A stretch of DNA of 64,000 nt from an uncultured Acetobacteraceae bacterium (GCA_943912335.1 CALTUD010000010.1:40907-104906); one strand, 5' to 3'. Positions 26,691 through 36,130 are shown, counted from the stretch's first letter. Made by a program: numbers and translations. The notes: generated by a model not told the origin, from the letters alone.

Positions 26691-28456
26691 TTCACCCAGG
26701 CCTGCGAGAACAGAAGGTGGTAGAGATTGGTGGTGTAGAAATTGCCGAGACGTTTCGACACCAGTTCGATCTTTCGGAACTGGAACAACGGCACGGTGGG
26801 TGCTTCCTCGGCCAGGCGGCGATCGGCTTCCGCCCAGAGCTTGTTTCCGGCCGCCTTGTCGGTGACGGACACCAGGGCGGCGCGATGGATCAGATCCTGG
26901 AAGGTCGGATCGCAGAAGCCGGAAACGTTCGGCGAGGAATCCGAGCCGGGATGGAAATTCTCGCAGCCATAAAGAGCGGTCAGGAAATCCGAAGGCTCGG
27001 CATAATCGGCATACCAGTTGTTGATGCTGATCTGCACATTGTTGTTGGTGTTCTGGATGTAGGTGAACTGGATCGCGAACGCGATCGGCTTCACGTCGGC
27101 ATCGTAGCCGATCCGGCGCAGCGTGTTCTGCAGATCGGTGCCCATCGCGATCTCCACCGCGCGGTTCGGCACCACCAGGGTTACGTGCATGCCCTTGGTG
27201 CCGCTTTCCTCCACCAGCTTCTTCGCCAAAGCGAGATCGGGCGCGGACCATTGCTTGGCCGGATGCTGGAAATCGGCGCCCTTGGTGTAGGGGCAGAACG
27301 GCTCGTAGCCCGGCAGGCCCTTGGGTACGGTCTGGCACAGGATGTCGGCCACGGCCGGACCTCCCATGAAGGTCTGCATCGCGCGCCGGTTCACCGCGTA
27401 GTTGACCGCCAGACGCGCCTTCAGGTTGTTGAAGGGCGGCAGGTGAACGTTCAGCGGCAGGTAGTAGGTCGCGTAGACCGGATTGATGTGCACCTGGTCC
27501 GGCACTGTGTCGCCCAGCTCGCCATAGCGATCCAAGGGCACGTTGTCGTACATGTAGTCGAAATCGCCGTTGATGGTGGCGGTGGTTTCGGCCTCGTCGC
27601 TGAGCCCGAACGAATACACCATCCGGTCCACGTAGCCGTCCGGCTGCGCTTCCGCCGACCAGACATGGAAGAACGGGTTCCGCTCCACGACCATCTGCCG
27701 GTTCGGATCGTAGGACACGATCCGGTAGGGGCCGGTGCCGGGCGGCGCGGTGTTGCCGAGATCGTGCGGCGCAGTGTCGGCCGGCAGGATATAGGCGTGC
27801 GCGAAGGCGAGCTTGTCGAAGAACTCGGCATCCGGATGGGTCAGGTGGAACGTGACGGTCCCGGCGCGCTCGTCGCCGACCACCCCGCCGGCCAGGGTGC
27901 AATGCGCGCCGTCCTTGAGACATGCCGCCGCGCCGACGATGCCGCCGTAGAAGCCGCCGGCGGTGGGCGAATTCACCTTGAAGATGCGCTGAAAGCTGGC
28001 CACGACATCGTTCACGTCGAGCACATGTCCGTTGGAAAAACGGATGCCGGGACGCAGGTGGAAGGTGTAGGTCAGGCCGCCGTCTTCCGGCGGCGGCAGC
28101 GCCTCGGCGAGATCGGCCATCGGAACGTTGCTGGCATCGCCAGGATGTTTCGAGAAGGCGGTGAGGCCGTCATAGACGACGACCTGCACCTGGAACATCT
28201 CGGAGATGTAGTTGATCTGCGGATCGGCGGTGCCGGCGCCGGCATCGGCGGTCAGACGCAGCGTGCCGCCGCGATGCGGGCTGCCTTTGGTTTCCCCGTC
28301 CGGCGAGACATAGGGCGGCAGATCTGTGGAATCCGGCGCGCGGGTCTTCGGTGCCGGCGCTTCGGCGACCGGAACCGGCGGGGGCAGGGGGGCCGGGGCG
28401 GCGGCAGCGGCGGTGAGCAGGAGTGCCGGAAGCAGGCGGCGAAGCAAGGAGTTCAA
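26687..28456 (-). CDS. oppA: ABC transporter substrate-binding protein, family 5 (OppA-like)
   Basis: A 589-residue periplasmic binding protein. The TTG at 28456 overlaps the polA stop (CATTGA) and has GGCGGAGG just upstream. It gives a signal peptide (MNSLLRRLLPALLLTAAAAA) and then a long Pro/Ala-rich linker to about residue 60. The family 5 fold begins at GGTLRLTADAG; YTFHLRPGIRFSNG, GTGPYRIVSYDPN and the domain II region NNLKARLAVNYAVNRRAM are present. Family 5 proteins bind peptides, nickel, heme or sugars; peptides are most likely here. Translational coupling to polA is odd and is discussed as a finding. Confidence 0.88.
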   Translation of the reverse strand: MNSLLRRLLPALLLTAAAAAPAPLPPPVPVAEAPAPKTRAPDSTDLPPYVSPDGETKGSPHRGGTLRLTADAGAGTADPQINYISEMFQVQVVVYDGLTAFSKHPGDASNVPMADLAEALPPPEDGGLTYTFHLRPGIRFSNGHVLDVNDVVASFQRIFKVNSPTAGGFYGGIVGAAACLKDGAHCTLAGGVVGDERAGTVTFHLTHPDAEFFDKLAFAHAYILPADTAPHDLGNTAPPGTGPYRIVSYDPNRQMVVERNPFFHVWSAEAQPDGYVDRMVYSFGLSDEAETTATINGDFDYMYDNVPLDRYGELGDTVPDQVHINPVYATYYLPLNVHLPPFNNLKARLAVNYAVNRRAMQTFMGGPAVADILCQTVPKGLPGYEPFCPYTKGADFQHPAKQWSAPDLALAKKLVEESGTKGMHVTLVVPNRAVEIAMGTDLQNTLRRIGYDADVKPIAFAIQFTYIQNTNNNVQISINNWYADYAEPSDFLTALYGCENFHPGSDSSPNVSGFCDPTFQDLIHRAALVSVTDKAAGNKLWAEADRRLAEEAPTVPLFQFRKIELVSKRLGNFYTTNLYHLLFSQAWVK

Positions 28457-31329
28457 TGCGCCTCCGCCCAGCTTCGGCCGATCCCCGTTTCCACCACCAG
28501 CGGCACGCGCAGCACGGCTGCGTTCTGCATCACGTCGCGCACCAGGGCCGCCAGCGTCTCCGCTTCCGCTTCCGGCGCCTCGAACAGCAATTCGTCATGC
28601 ACCTGCAGCAGCATGCGCGCTTCGAGCCCGGCCTTCCGCATCGCCGACGGCAGACGCACCATGGCGCGCTTGATGATGTCGGCGGCGCCTCCCTGCAACG
28701 GCGCGTTGCTGGCCTGTCGTTCGGCATAGCCGCGACGGGCGCCGTTCTTGTCGTCGATGCCGGAAATCCAGCAACGGCGGCCGAACGGCGTCAGCACGTA
28801 GCCGTTCGCCTTCGCCTCGTCCCGGGTGCGGTCCATGAAATCGCGAATGCCCGGATAGCGTGCGAAATAGGCGTCGATATAGGCGCGCGCCTCGCCGGGC
28901 GGGATCGAAAGCTGTTTCGCCAGACCGTAGGCGGAGATTCCGTAGATGATGCCGAAATTGATCGCCTTGGCGCGGCGACGCGTCAGGCTGTCCATCCCTT
29001 CCATCGGGATGTTGAACACCTCCGACGCGGTGCGGGCATGGATGTCCTGGCCCTCCGCGAAAGCTTCGCGCAGGGCAGGGATATCGGCGACATGCGCGAG
29101 CAGGCGCAGCTCGATCTGGGAATAATCCGCCGAGAGCAGCAGATGGCCAGGCTTCGCCACGAAGGCGCGCCGGATGCGGCCGCCTTCCTCCGTGCGGATC
29201 GGGATGTTCTGCAGATTGGGCTCGTTGGAAGACAGACGCCCGGTGGCGGTGATCGCCATCTGGAACGAGGTGTGCACGCGTTTGGTGTCGGGATTGATCT
29301 CCTGCACCAGCGCGTCGGCGTAGGTGGATTTCAACTTGGCGAGCTGGCGCCAGTCCAGGATGCGTTTGGGAAGTTCGCTGCCCTGGTCGGCCAACGATTC
29401 GAGCATCGCCGAGTCCGTGCTCCAGGCGCCGGTTTTCAAACGCTTGCCGCCGGAGAGCTTCATCTCGTCGAACAGGATCTCGCCGAGCTGCTTCGGCGAG
29501 CCGAGATTGAAGCTGCGCCCGGCCAGGGCATGGATCTCGGTTTCCATCACTGCCATGCGCGCGCCGAAATCGGCCGACATGCGGCGCAACTCGGCTTCGT
29601 CCACGGCGATCCCGGCGTTTTCCATGTCGTGCAGGACACGGATCAGCGGTCGCTCGAGTTGCTCGTAGAGCGCAAGCGAGTGGTTGGTGCGCAGCGTCGG
29701 GTGGAGAATGCGCCAGAGCCGAAGCGTCACATCCGCATCTTCGGCGGCGTAGTCGGTGGCTTTCGGCAAAGGCACGCGCGCGAACGGGATGCGGTTGCGT
29801 CCGGTGCCCGTGACCTGGTCGTAGGTGATCGGCGTGTGGCCGAGATGGCGCGCGCTCAGCTCGTCCATGCCGTGCCCATGCAGCCCCGTCGCCTGGGCGT
29901 AGGAGATCAGCATGGTGTCGTCGATCGGCCCGATGCGCAGGCCGGGCCGCGCACGCTCCAGCACGGCCAGATCGAACTTGGCGTTCTGGAACACCTTGAG
30001 CGTGCCGGGATCTTCCAGAAGCGGTACCAGGATCTCCAGGGCGCGCGCGGTGTCGATCTGCGGCCCGGTCGGGTGCTCCAGATCCCCCTCGTGGCGCAGC
30101 GGCACGTAGCAGGCATGACCCGGTTGGGTGGCGAGCGAGAAGCCGACGAGACTGGCCCGGCGCGGGTCGAGTCCGTCGGTTTCGGTATCCACCGCACACA
30201 AACCGGCCGTGCGTGCCTCCGCGACCCAGCTTTCCAGCTCGGCCTCGTTGGTGACGCAGAGATAATCCGCGAACGGGGCATCGTGTTTGGGGATCAGGTC
30301 GGACGTGCCGTCCGTCGGCGTCGCGGCGGATGAGGCGACCGCCTCCGGTTCCACCGCCTCGATCGACAAACGCTGGGCGATCGATTTGAAGCCCATCCCG
30401 CCGAGCCAGACGCCGAGACCGGTGCTGTCCGGCGTGGTGAAGCCGAGCGCTTCCACCGGCAGGGGCATCGGCGCATCGGTGCGCAGGATCACCAGATCGC
30501 GCGAGATGCGGGCGTTCTTCTCATGCGCCTCCAGCGCGTCGCGCCGCTTGGACGGCTTCATCTGCCCGGCATGCAGCGCGCGATAGATGCCGTCGAGATC
30601 GCCATACTCGTTGACCAGCGTGGAGGCGATCTTGGGGCCGATCCCGGGCACGCCGGGAACGTTGTCGACGCTGTCGCCCATCAGCGCCTGGACCTCGACC
30701 ACCTTATCCGGTGCCACGCCGAAACGCTCGCGCACCTCGTCGAGGCCGATCGGTTTCTGCTTGATCGGATCGAGCATGTCGATGCCCGGCCGGATCAGCT
30801 GCATCAGATCCTTGTCGGACGAGACCACGGTGCAGCGCCCGCCGGCGGCGGCGACATGGGTGGCGTAGGTGGCGATCAGATCGTCCGCCTCGAAACCCGC
30901 AAGCTCGATCGCGGGAATGCCGAAGGCGGCGGTCGCTTCGCGCACCAGCGCGAATTGCGGCACGAGTTCAGGCGGCGGTTCGGGACGATGCGCCTTGTAC
31001 TGGCCATACATCTCGTTGCGGAACGTCACCCGTCCGGCATCGAAGATCACGGCGAGATGGGTGCCGACATGCTCGCGCAGGAAGCGCGCCACCATGTTGG
31101 TGAAGCCGAACACGGCGTTCACGGGCGTGCCGTCGCGGCGCGTCATCGGTGGCAGGGCGTGAAAGGCGCGGAAGATGAAGCCGGAGCCGTCGATCAGCAC
31201 CAGATGGGTGTCGGCGAGCGCGTTCCCGCGCTCGGACGTGGTTTCGACCGACCGGATCGCGCGATCCACGTCCTTGGCGTCTTCCGCTGCCCGGACCTCG
31301 TCCGTCCGGGGCCGTGTGTCGTCGGTCAA
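28453..31329 (-). CDS. polA: DNA polymerase I
   Basis: A 958-residue polymerase for repair and Okazaki-fragment processing. The 5'-3' exonuclease domain spans about 40-330 (VLIDGSGFIFRAFHALP, DSVDNVPGVPGIGPKIA). An intact-looking 3'-5' proofreading domain spans about 360-550 (AVDTETDGLDPRRASLVGFS). The polymerase domain has SADYSQIELRLLAH and QVHDELLFE. No ATG or GTG is available before the first conserved block. The TTG at 31329, overlapping the zinc-finger stop in CATTGA, is therefore the likely start, giving an N-terminal extension of about 38 residues. It is the second gene of a coupled chain that continues into an ABC importer. Confidence 0.95.
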   Translation of the reverse strand: MTDDTRPRTDEVRAAEDAKDVDRAIRSVETTSERGNALADTHLVLIDGSGFIFRAFHALPPMTRRDGTPVNAVFGFTNMVARFLREHVGTHLAVIFDAGRVTFRNEMYGQYKAHRPEPPPELVPQFALVREATAAFGIPAIELAGFEADDLIATYATHVAAAGGRCTVVSSDKDLMQLIRPGIDMLDPIKQKPIGLDEVRERFGVAPDKVVEVQALMGDSVDNVPGVPGIGPKIASTLVNEYGDLDGIYRALHAGQMKPSKRRDALEAHEKNARISRDLVILRTDAPMPLPVEALGFTTPDSTGLGVWLGGMGFKSIAQRLSIEAVEPEAVASSAATPTDGTSDLIPKHDAPFADYLCVTNEAELESWVAEARTAGLCAVDTETDGLDPRRASLVGFSLATQPGHACYVPLRHEGDLEHPTGPQIDTARALEILVPLLEDPGTLKVFQNAKFDLAVLERARPGLRIGPIDDTMLISYAQATGLHGHGMDELSARHLGHTPITYDQVTGTGRNRIPFARVPLPKATDYAAEDADVTLRLWRILHPTLRTNHSLALYEQLERPLIRVLHDMENAGIAVDEAELRRMSADFGARMAVMETEIHALAGRSFNLGSPKQLGEILFDEMKLSGGKRLKTGAWSTDSAMLESLADQGSELPKRILDWRQLAKLKSTYADALVQEINPDTKRVHTSFQMAITATGRLSSNEPNLQNIPIRTEEGGRIRRAFVAKPGHLLLSADYSQIELRLLAHVADIPALREAFAEGQDIHARTASEVFNIPMEGMDSLTRRRAKAINFGIIYGISAYGLAKQLSIPPGEARAYIDAYFARYPGIRDFMDRTRDEAKANGYVLTPFGRRCWISGIDDKNGARRGYAERQASNAPLQGGAADIIKRAMVRLPSAMRKAGLEARMLLQVHDELLFEAPEAEAETLAALVRDVMQNAAVLRVPLVVETGIGRSWAEAH

Positions 31330-31547
31330 TGGCCGCTATCGTCGCCTTCGCCGGCGCCGGGCGCCAGCACGTAGACCCGCGAACAATAGGGACAGAAGGT
31401 CTGTTCGCCGACGATGCGCAGCCAGACGCGCGGGTGGCCGAGCGGCCCGGCGCCGCCGTCGCAGGCGAGCACGCGCGAGGTGACGGTGATGGTTTCGATG
31501 GCCTCAGGGCCCAGTTGCGGGCTCGGAAGCGCGGCGCCGAACGGCAT
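31326..31547 (-). CDS. CHCC-type zinc-finger domain protein
   Basis: A 73-residue protein with the pattern of the zf-CHCC family: CDGG at about residues 29-32, GHPRVWL, then CPYCSRVYVL near 51-60. Zn would be bound by one Cys, one His and the CPYC pair. The domain is related to the NDUFS6-type accessory subunit of complex I and is widespread as a free small protein in alphaproteobacteria, without firm function. The ATG at 31547 follows GAGG. It lies only 35 bases from the divergent lipoprotein start, and its stop overlaps the polA start. Confidence 0.85.
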   Translation of the reverse strand: MPFGAALPSPQLGPEAIETITVTSRVLACDGGAGPLGHPRVWLRIVGEQTFCPYCSRVYVLAPGAGEGDDSGH

Positions 31548-31582
31548 TCTTTGGCCTCGAGGATGGCAGGACGGGAGGGCGG

Positions 31583-32779
31583 ATGATACGCACAAGCCGT
31601 CCGCTTTGGAACCTCTGCCGGGGAAAGAGACAGCGCCTGCGCATGCGAAGCCGTTTCCGTTTGCCGGTGTCCGGCCGATCCATCGTCGAGCCGGGCCGCC
31701 TCCGCCGCCTGGTCGCCGCCGGTCTTCGTGCCGCCCGCCTGCTGCCGGTTCCGCTGCTGCTTCTGTCCGCCTGTGCCGCTCACACGACGCCGCCGGTGTC
31801 GCCGCGGACCCATCTCGCCGATCGCCGCCTGGTGCCGCCCGACACGGTATTCACCCTGTCCGACGGTGCGCGTCTGCCGGCCCGGATCTGGCGCGCGACC
31901 GGCCCGGAGCGGGCCGTGGTGCTGGCGCTGCACGGCTTCAACGACAGTCGTGACGCCTGGGAATTGCCGGCCCCGATCCTGGCCGCGCAGGGCATCACCG
32001 TGTTCGCGCCCGACCAGCGCGGTTTCGGCGGCGCGCCGGATCGCGGCCGCTGGGCCGGTACCGATCGCATGGTCCAGGACGCTGCCGAGCTGGTCCGGCA
32101 GATTGCGTTGCGCGAGCCGGGCGTGCCGCTCTTCGTCATGGGCGAAAGCATGGGCGGCGCGATCGCGCTCTGCTTGGCCGCATCGCCCGACCGGCCGCCG
32201 GTCGCGGGCTTCATCCTGCTGGCGCCGGCGGTGTGGAGCCGCAAGGAGATGAACCCGACCTTGACCGCGAGCCTGTGGCTGGCCGCGACCTTCGCGCCGG
32301 ATTGGCACCTGACCGGACGCCACCTGCCGTTGCGCATCCAGGCCACGGACAATCGCGACGCGCTGTATCGGCTGGCCTACGACCCGCTCACCGTGCATGA
32401 AACCCGGGCCGCGACGCTGCGCGGTCTGGTGAATTTGATGACCCGGGCACAGGACGACGCGTCGCGGGCGACCGGCCGGATCCTGATCGCCTATGGCGGC
32501 CACGACCAGCTCGTTCCGCCCCGCGCTACCGCTTCCGCCTGGGATGCGCTGCCGCCCGACGCGCGCCGGTCCTTCTATCCGTCCGGCTACCACCTGCTGC
32601 TGCGGGACCGGAATCGCGACCGGCCCCTCGGCGATATCGTGTCCTTCATGCTGGAGCCGGACCGGCTGCTTCCCTCGGGCGGCGATGTCGCCGCGGCAGG
32701 CTGGCGCGCCGGGGAGAACTGGGATGCGGGGCCGCCCTTGTTCCTGCCCGGCGCCCTCGACGGCCTCGCCGGTCGCTGA
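31583..32779 (+). CDS. Lipoprotein alpha/beta hydrolase (monoacylglycerol lipase-like)
   Basis: A 398-residue serine hydrolase of the Hydrolase_4 (monoglyceride lipase) type, predicted to be anchored to the envelope. The nucleophile elbow is GESMGG (Ser near 189), the acid is in YGGHDQLVPP and the His in SGYHLLLRD. A lipobox LSAC at about 61-64 follows a hydrophobic run and would place the enzyme on a membrane. The ATG at 31583 has GGGAGGG upstream but makes a very long basic leader; Met21 (31643) is an alternative. Likely role: lysophospholipid or glyceride hydrolysis. Confidence 0.82.
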   Translation: MIRTSRPLWNLCRGKRQRLRMRSRFRLPVSGRSIVEPGRLRRLVAAGLRAARLLPVPLLLLSACAAHTTPPVSPRTHLADRRLVPPDTVFTLSDGARLPARIWRATGPERAVVLALHGFNDSRDAWELPAPILAAQGITVFAPDQRGFGGAPDRGRWAGTDRMVQDAAELVRQIALREPGVPLFVMGESMGGAIALCLAASPDRPPVAGFILLAPAVWSRKEMNPTLTASLWLAATFAPDWHLTGRHLPLRIQATDNRDALYRLAYDPLTVHETRAATLRGLVNLMTRAQDDASRATGRILIAYGGHDQLVPPRATASAWDALPPDARRSFYPSGYHLLLRDRNRDRPLGDIVSFMLEPDRLLPSGGDVAAAGWRAGENWDAGPPLFLPGALDGLAGR

Positions 32780-32831
32780 GTCCCGATCGGGGCTGGCGCT
32801 CGCTCCCGGTTCGGGCTATGCAACCCCGTCC

Positions 32832-32908
<77 letters not shown>

Positions 32909-32928
32909 CATCTCGCCTCTTGATGACC

Positions 32929-32960
32929 GCCGAAACGGTCACAGCCGCAGGGGTTTCGGC
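32929..32960 (+). other. Hairpin downstream of tRNA-Arg(CCG)
   Basis: GCCGAAAC and GTTTCGGC form an 8-base stem with a 16-base loop, 21 bases after the tRNA end and before the convergent cupin stop. No T run follows, so termination is uncertain. Confidence 0.3.
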
Positions 32961-32971
32961 GATCCGATCGA

Positions 32972-33307
32972 TCACGCCTCCCCGATATGGATCGCGAGCC
33001 AGACGGTCGGCCGATCGGGATCGGTGAAGGTGACGCGATGCTCCGCTCCCGCCGGAATGAGCAGATGGTCGCCGGGAAGCAGCGCGATTTCACGGCCCCC
33101 CATCGCGATCCGCGCCGCCCCGGCGAGCAGCAGCACCCATTCCTCGTGCGCCTGGACATAGGGCCGGTCGACCGGCGTGATCTGGCCCTGCGACACGATG
33201 CGCTCGATCCGACAGTCCGGCCGTGAGACGAGTTCGGTGAAGGCCTCGTCCGCCGCGGCGTCGGGCAGGGCGTCCAGAAGATTCGTCGGCATCCCGTCGG
33301 TCGTCAT
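32972..33307 (-). CDS. Small cupin-domain protein
   Basis: A 111-residue single-domain cupin. The core contains HEEWVLLLAGAARIAMGGREIALLPGDHLLIPAGAEHRVTF split across the two cupin motifs, with likely metal ligands His and Glu in HEEW and His in AEHRV. The ATG at 33307 is chosen over a longer in-frame form. Function is unknown; such proteins often act as small isomerases or oxygenases. Immediately upstream on the same strand is a truncated methyltransferase. Confidence 0.75.
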   Translation of the reverse strand: MTTDGMPTNLLDALPDAAADEAFTELVSRPDCRIERIVSQGQITPVDRPYVQAHEEWVLLLAGAARIAMGGREIALLPGDHLLIPAGAEHRVTFTDPDRPTVWLAIHIGEA

Positions 33308-33370
33308 GGTGCGGCGCTCCGTTTCAGATCCGACACATCTGAACCGCACCGGCCACTCGACGCCAGCCTG

Positions 33371-33820
33371 CTACGCGACCCTGACCGCGAATTCGTTGCC
33401 TCGCCCTTCGTCGATCGGCAGGGTCTGCGCGACATGGCCGTTGGCCGGGTCGCGGACATAGCGGAGATAGTCCGGGGCGAACCCGTTCTCCGCCAGGATC
33501 GTCGCGCCCGGCCGCAGATGCGGCTCGATCAGTTTCAGGACCGGCAGATAAAGCGACCACGCCCCGTCGATATGCGCCAGATCGACCATGCCGCCGACAT
33601 CGCGCAGCGTGTCGAGCGCGTTGCCTTCGCGGATCTCCACCAGGTCGGCGAGACCGGCTTCCTCCAGATGTCCCCGCGCACGTGCGGCCTTGCCCGGTTC
33701 CAGCTCGCTGCCGACGATCCGGCCGCCGCCATTGTCGCGCAAGGCCGCCGCCAGATAGAGCGCTTGCCTGCCTTGTGACCCGCCTGCCGCTCCGGCCTTG
33801 AAACCGGCCCCTGGGTCGGC
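33371..33820 (-). pseudogene. 5'-truncated class I O-methyltransferase remnant
   Basis: The reading frame holds the C-terminal two thirds of an O-methyltransferase: ALYLAAALRDNGGGRIVG, then EPGKAARARGHLEEAGLADL, HIDGAWSLYLPVL, LRPGATILAENGF and DPANGHVAQTLPIDEGRGNEF. The N-terminal 70 or so residues, including the glycine-rich SAM loop normally before ALYLAAAL, are missing. The frame is closed by a TGA at 33821-33823, and the only start codon is a TTG at 33742 inside the conserved helix. A SAM-binding enzyme is unlikely to work without that part. The break lies close to the divergent hydrolase start at 33861, so a deletion or rearrangement joined the two. Confidence 0.72.
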
Positions 33821-33860
33821 TCATCGTGACCTCCACGCTCGCCAACGGGAGACGAGGACC

Positions 33861-35087
33861 ATGACGCTGCAACCCCCGCAGGATGGGCTGACAGGTCTGG
33901 CGCCGATCGAGCCCGTCCGCTCGATCGGCACGATGCCGAACGCGCAGCACCAGACCTTCCACGGCTTCATGACCGGCGCACCCTACCAGCTCGCGATCGT
34001 CGAATTCGACGATCAGGGACGCTGCTACGATCGCGGCCAGATGGACGGCATCGCCAACGCGATCGAAGCGCTGATGGAAGCGGAAACCGACGTCGTGTTT
34101 CTCGTCTTCGTGCATGGCTGGCAGCACGACGCGCGCACGGACGACCCCAATCTCTCCGCCTTCCGCGTGCTGCTCAGCGAAACCGTCGCGCACGAGCGCG
34201 CCACCACCGCGCCGGGCGCGACCCCGCGCGCTGTGCTCGGCGTGTTCGTCGGCTGGCGCGGCCTGTCCGAATTCGGCCTCGGCCCGGCGATCGCAGACGC
34301 GACGTTCTGGGGCCGGCAGGCAGCGGGCCAGCGCGTCGCGACAGGCTCCGCTCGCGAACTGTTCGGCAGGCTGCGCCATTATCGCAACCACCGCCTCGAT
34401 CGTCAGGGATCGCCGCTGCTGGTCATCGCCGGTCATAGCTTCGGCGGCATGATCGTTTATTCCGCTTTGTCGCAGTCGCTGATCGAGGCGGCTTCGGCTC
34501 CTGCGGGCGAACTGGTGCCGCGCTTCGCCGATCTGGTGCTGCTGGTGAATCCGGCGATCGAGGGCGCGCGCTTTCTTCCCATCCATGATCTCGTCGACGG
34601 CAACGCGTTTCGGCAGCGCGCCACCGCGCAGCTTCCCGTCTTCATCTGCGCGCAGGCTGAAAACGATCAGCCGGTCGGCACCTGGTTTCCGGTCGGGAAC
34701 GTCGCGCACGGTCTGACCGAGGCAACCATCGGCACGCTGGAAAAGGAGTGCGTGACGCATGCGATCGGCTTCGTGCCCTCGTTTCGCACGCATCGCCTCG
34801 GCGGCCCTGTCGGCGACGATCCGTTCAACCTGTCGCCGCCGGAAACGGCGCAGAACAATCCGTTCTGGGTGGTGGGCGCCACGCCTGAGGTGATCGACGG
34901 GCATGGCGGCATCTGGCAGAAACCGTTTCTCCTGTTCCTCGCCAGCATCGTCTTCCGTCACGTCCAGGCGTCGAAACGGCCCGCCGCGCGCGTCCGCGCC
35001 TTGCAGGGGGCACCGGGACAGCACGAGACCGAGACGTTGGCCGCTTATGCGCGCACCATCGGTCCGATCGCGGTGCCGCCGACGTAA
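33861..35087 (+). CDS. Putative alpha/beta-hydrolase-fold esterase/lipase-like protein
   Basis: A 408-residue protein with an alpha/beta hydrolase layout: VVFLVFVHGWQHDA (oxyanion strand) at about 75-90, a nucleophile elbow IAGHSFGGMIVYSA near 193-200, and possible acid and base residues farther on (DGHGGIW). No signal peptide is present. The ATG at 33861 follows GACGAGGA. The long insertion after the nucleophile and the lack of a clear subfamily leave the substrate unknown. It abuts the truncated methyltransferase upstream and is convergent with the LysR gene. Confidence 0.65.
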   Translation: MTLQPPQDGLTGLAPIEPVRSIGTMPNAQHQTFHGFMTGAPYQLAIVEFDDQGRCYDRGQMDGIANAIEALMEAETDVVFLVFVHGWQHDARTDDPNLSAFRVLLSETVAHERATTAPGATPRAVLGVFVGWRGLSEFGLGPAIADATFWGRQAAGQRVATGSARELFGRLRHYRNHRLDRQGSPLLVIAGHSFGGMIVYSALSQSLIEAASAPAGELVPRFADLVLLVNPAIEGARFLPIHDLVDGNAFRQRATAQLPVFICAQAENDQPVGTWFPVGNVAHGLTEATIGTLEKECVTHAIGFVPSFRTHRLGGPVGDDPFNLSPPETAQNNPFWVVGATPEVIDGHGGIWQKPFLLFLASIVFRHVQASKRPAARVRALQGAPGQHETETLAAYARTIGPIAVPPT

Positions 35088-35102
35088 CGCGCCGCCGCCT
35101 GT

Positions 35103-35999
35103 TCACGCCGGACCGGCCAGCTTCCCCGCCATCGCCGCCTCCACGAAGCGCGCGAACGCGCGCGCCTTGGCGCTCGCCATGCGGCCGGTCGGGAACATCG
35201 CCCAGAGATCGATCGGCGGCAGCGCCCAGTCCTGGAGAACGCGCCGCACCGCGCCGTCCGCCAGCTCCGGCGCGAACATCCAGTCCGAGGCGATCGTCAG
35301 CCCCATATCCGCCAGCACCGCGGCGCGCAGTCCTTCGGCCGCACTCACGCGCACACGGCCGCGCACGGAGACGGAAGCCTCCGCACCTTTGCGCGTGAAC
35401 GACCAGTGCGAGGGGAGCTGGCTGTAGATCACCGCCTCGTGCCCTGCGAGGTCGGCCGGGCTGTGCGGCACGCCGGCACGCGCGAGGTAGCCGGGCGTCG
35501 CCAGAACCGAACGTCCGCCGGTCGCGATCCTGCGGGCCACGGCGCTGGAATCCGGTAGAGCGCCCAGACGCAGCGAGACGTCGACACCTTCCGACACCAG
35601 ATCGATCACACGGTCGTCGAGGATCACGTCGATCTCCAGTCCGGGATGCTCGGACAGGAAGCGCGGCAGCAGCGGCACAACGTGCAGACGCGCGAAGGTG
35701 GTGGCGGCCGATACGCGCAGACAGCCGGTCAGCCCCGCCCCGGCGCCGCGTGCGGCCAATTCCGCCTCGTCCGCTTCCTGGAGCGCCGCCTTGGCCCGTT
35801 CGAGAAAGCGCAGTCCCGCCTCGGTCGGCGTCAGCCCGTGCGTCGAGCGGATCAGCAGGCTCACCTGGAGCCGGTTCTCCAGCTGCGCGATCGTCTTCGA
35901 CACCGCCGGCTGGCCCACATTCAGCAGACGCGCCGCCGCCGAGAACGAGCCTGTTTCCACCACGCGAACGAAACTGGCCATCGCCTGATACCGGTCCAT
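35103..35999 (-). CDS. LysR-family transcriptional regulator
   Basis: A 298-residue regulator with an N-terminal winged HTH (residues about 1-60: FVRVVETGSFSAAARLLNVGQPAVSKTIAQLE read in two parts) and a C-terminal periplasmic-binding-like effector domain. It is divergent from the old yellow enzyme gene at 36131. The 131-base gap contains a palindromic site (36022-36053), so this regulator probably controls the alkene reductase and itself. The effector is unknown; electrophiles or quinones are plausible given the neighbour. Confidence 0.9.
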   Translation of the reverse strand: MDRYQAMASFVRVVETGSFSAAARLLNVGQPAVSKTIAQLENRLQVSLLIRSTHGLTPTEAGLRFLERAKAALQEADEAELAARGAGAGLTGCLRVSAATTFARLHVVPLLPRFLSEHPGLEIDVILDDRVIDLVSEGVDVSLRLGALPDSSAVARRIATGGRSVLATPGYLARAGVPHSPADLAGHEAVIYSQLPSHWSFTRKGAEASVSVRGRVRVSAAEGLRAAVLADMGLTIASDWMFAPELADGAVRRVLQDWALPPIDLWAMFPTGRMASAKARAFARFVEAAMAGKLAGPA

Positions 36000-36021
36000 C
36001 CCATTCCTCCCAGGAATAAGC

Positions 36022-36053
36022 CTTATCGCGACAAGGGCGCTGCCGTCTTGTCG
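36022..36053. promoter_or_regulatory. Likely LysR operator with three half-sites
   Basis: Three copies of the same 7-mer occur in alternating orientation: CTTATCG (36022-36028), CGACAAG (36029-36035) and CTTGTCG (36047-36053). The last two form a perfect inverted repeat with an 11-base spacer, the T-N11-A geometry typical of LysR sites. It begins 22 bases before the LysR start codon and lies 78 bases before the reductase start. Confidence 0.65.
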
Positions 36054-36130
36054 GGCGAAGGGGCATCTCTTGGTAGCGCCATCGTCGAACCCGGTCTTTG
36101 CCGGCCTGATGCGCCCCCGGGAGGAGACCC

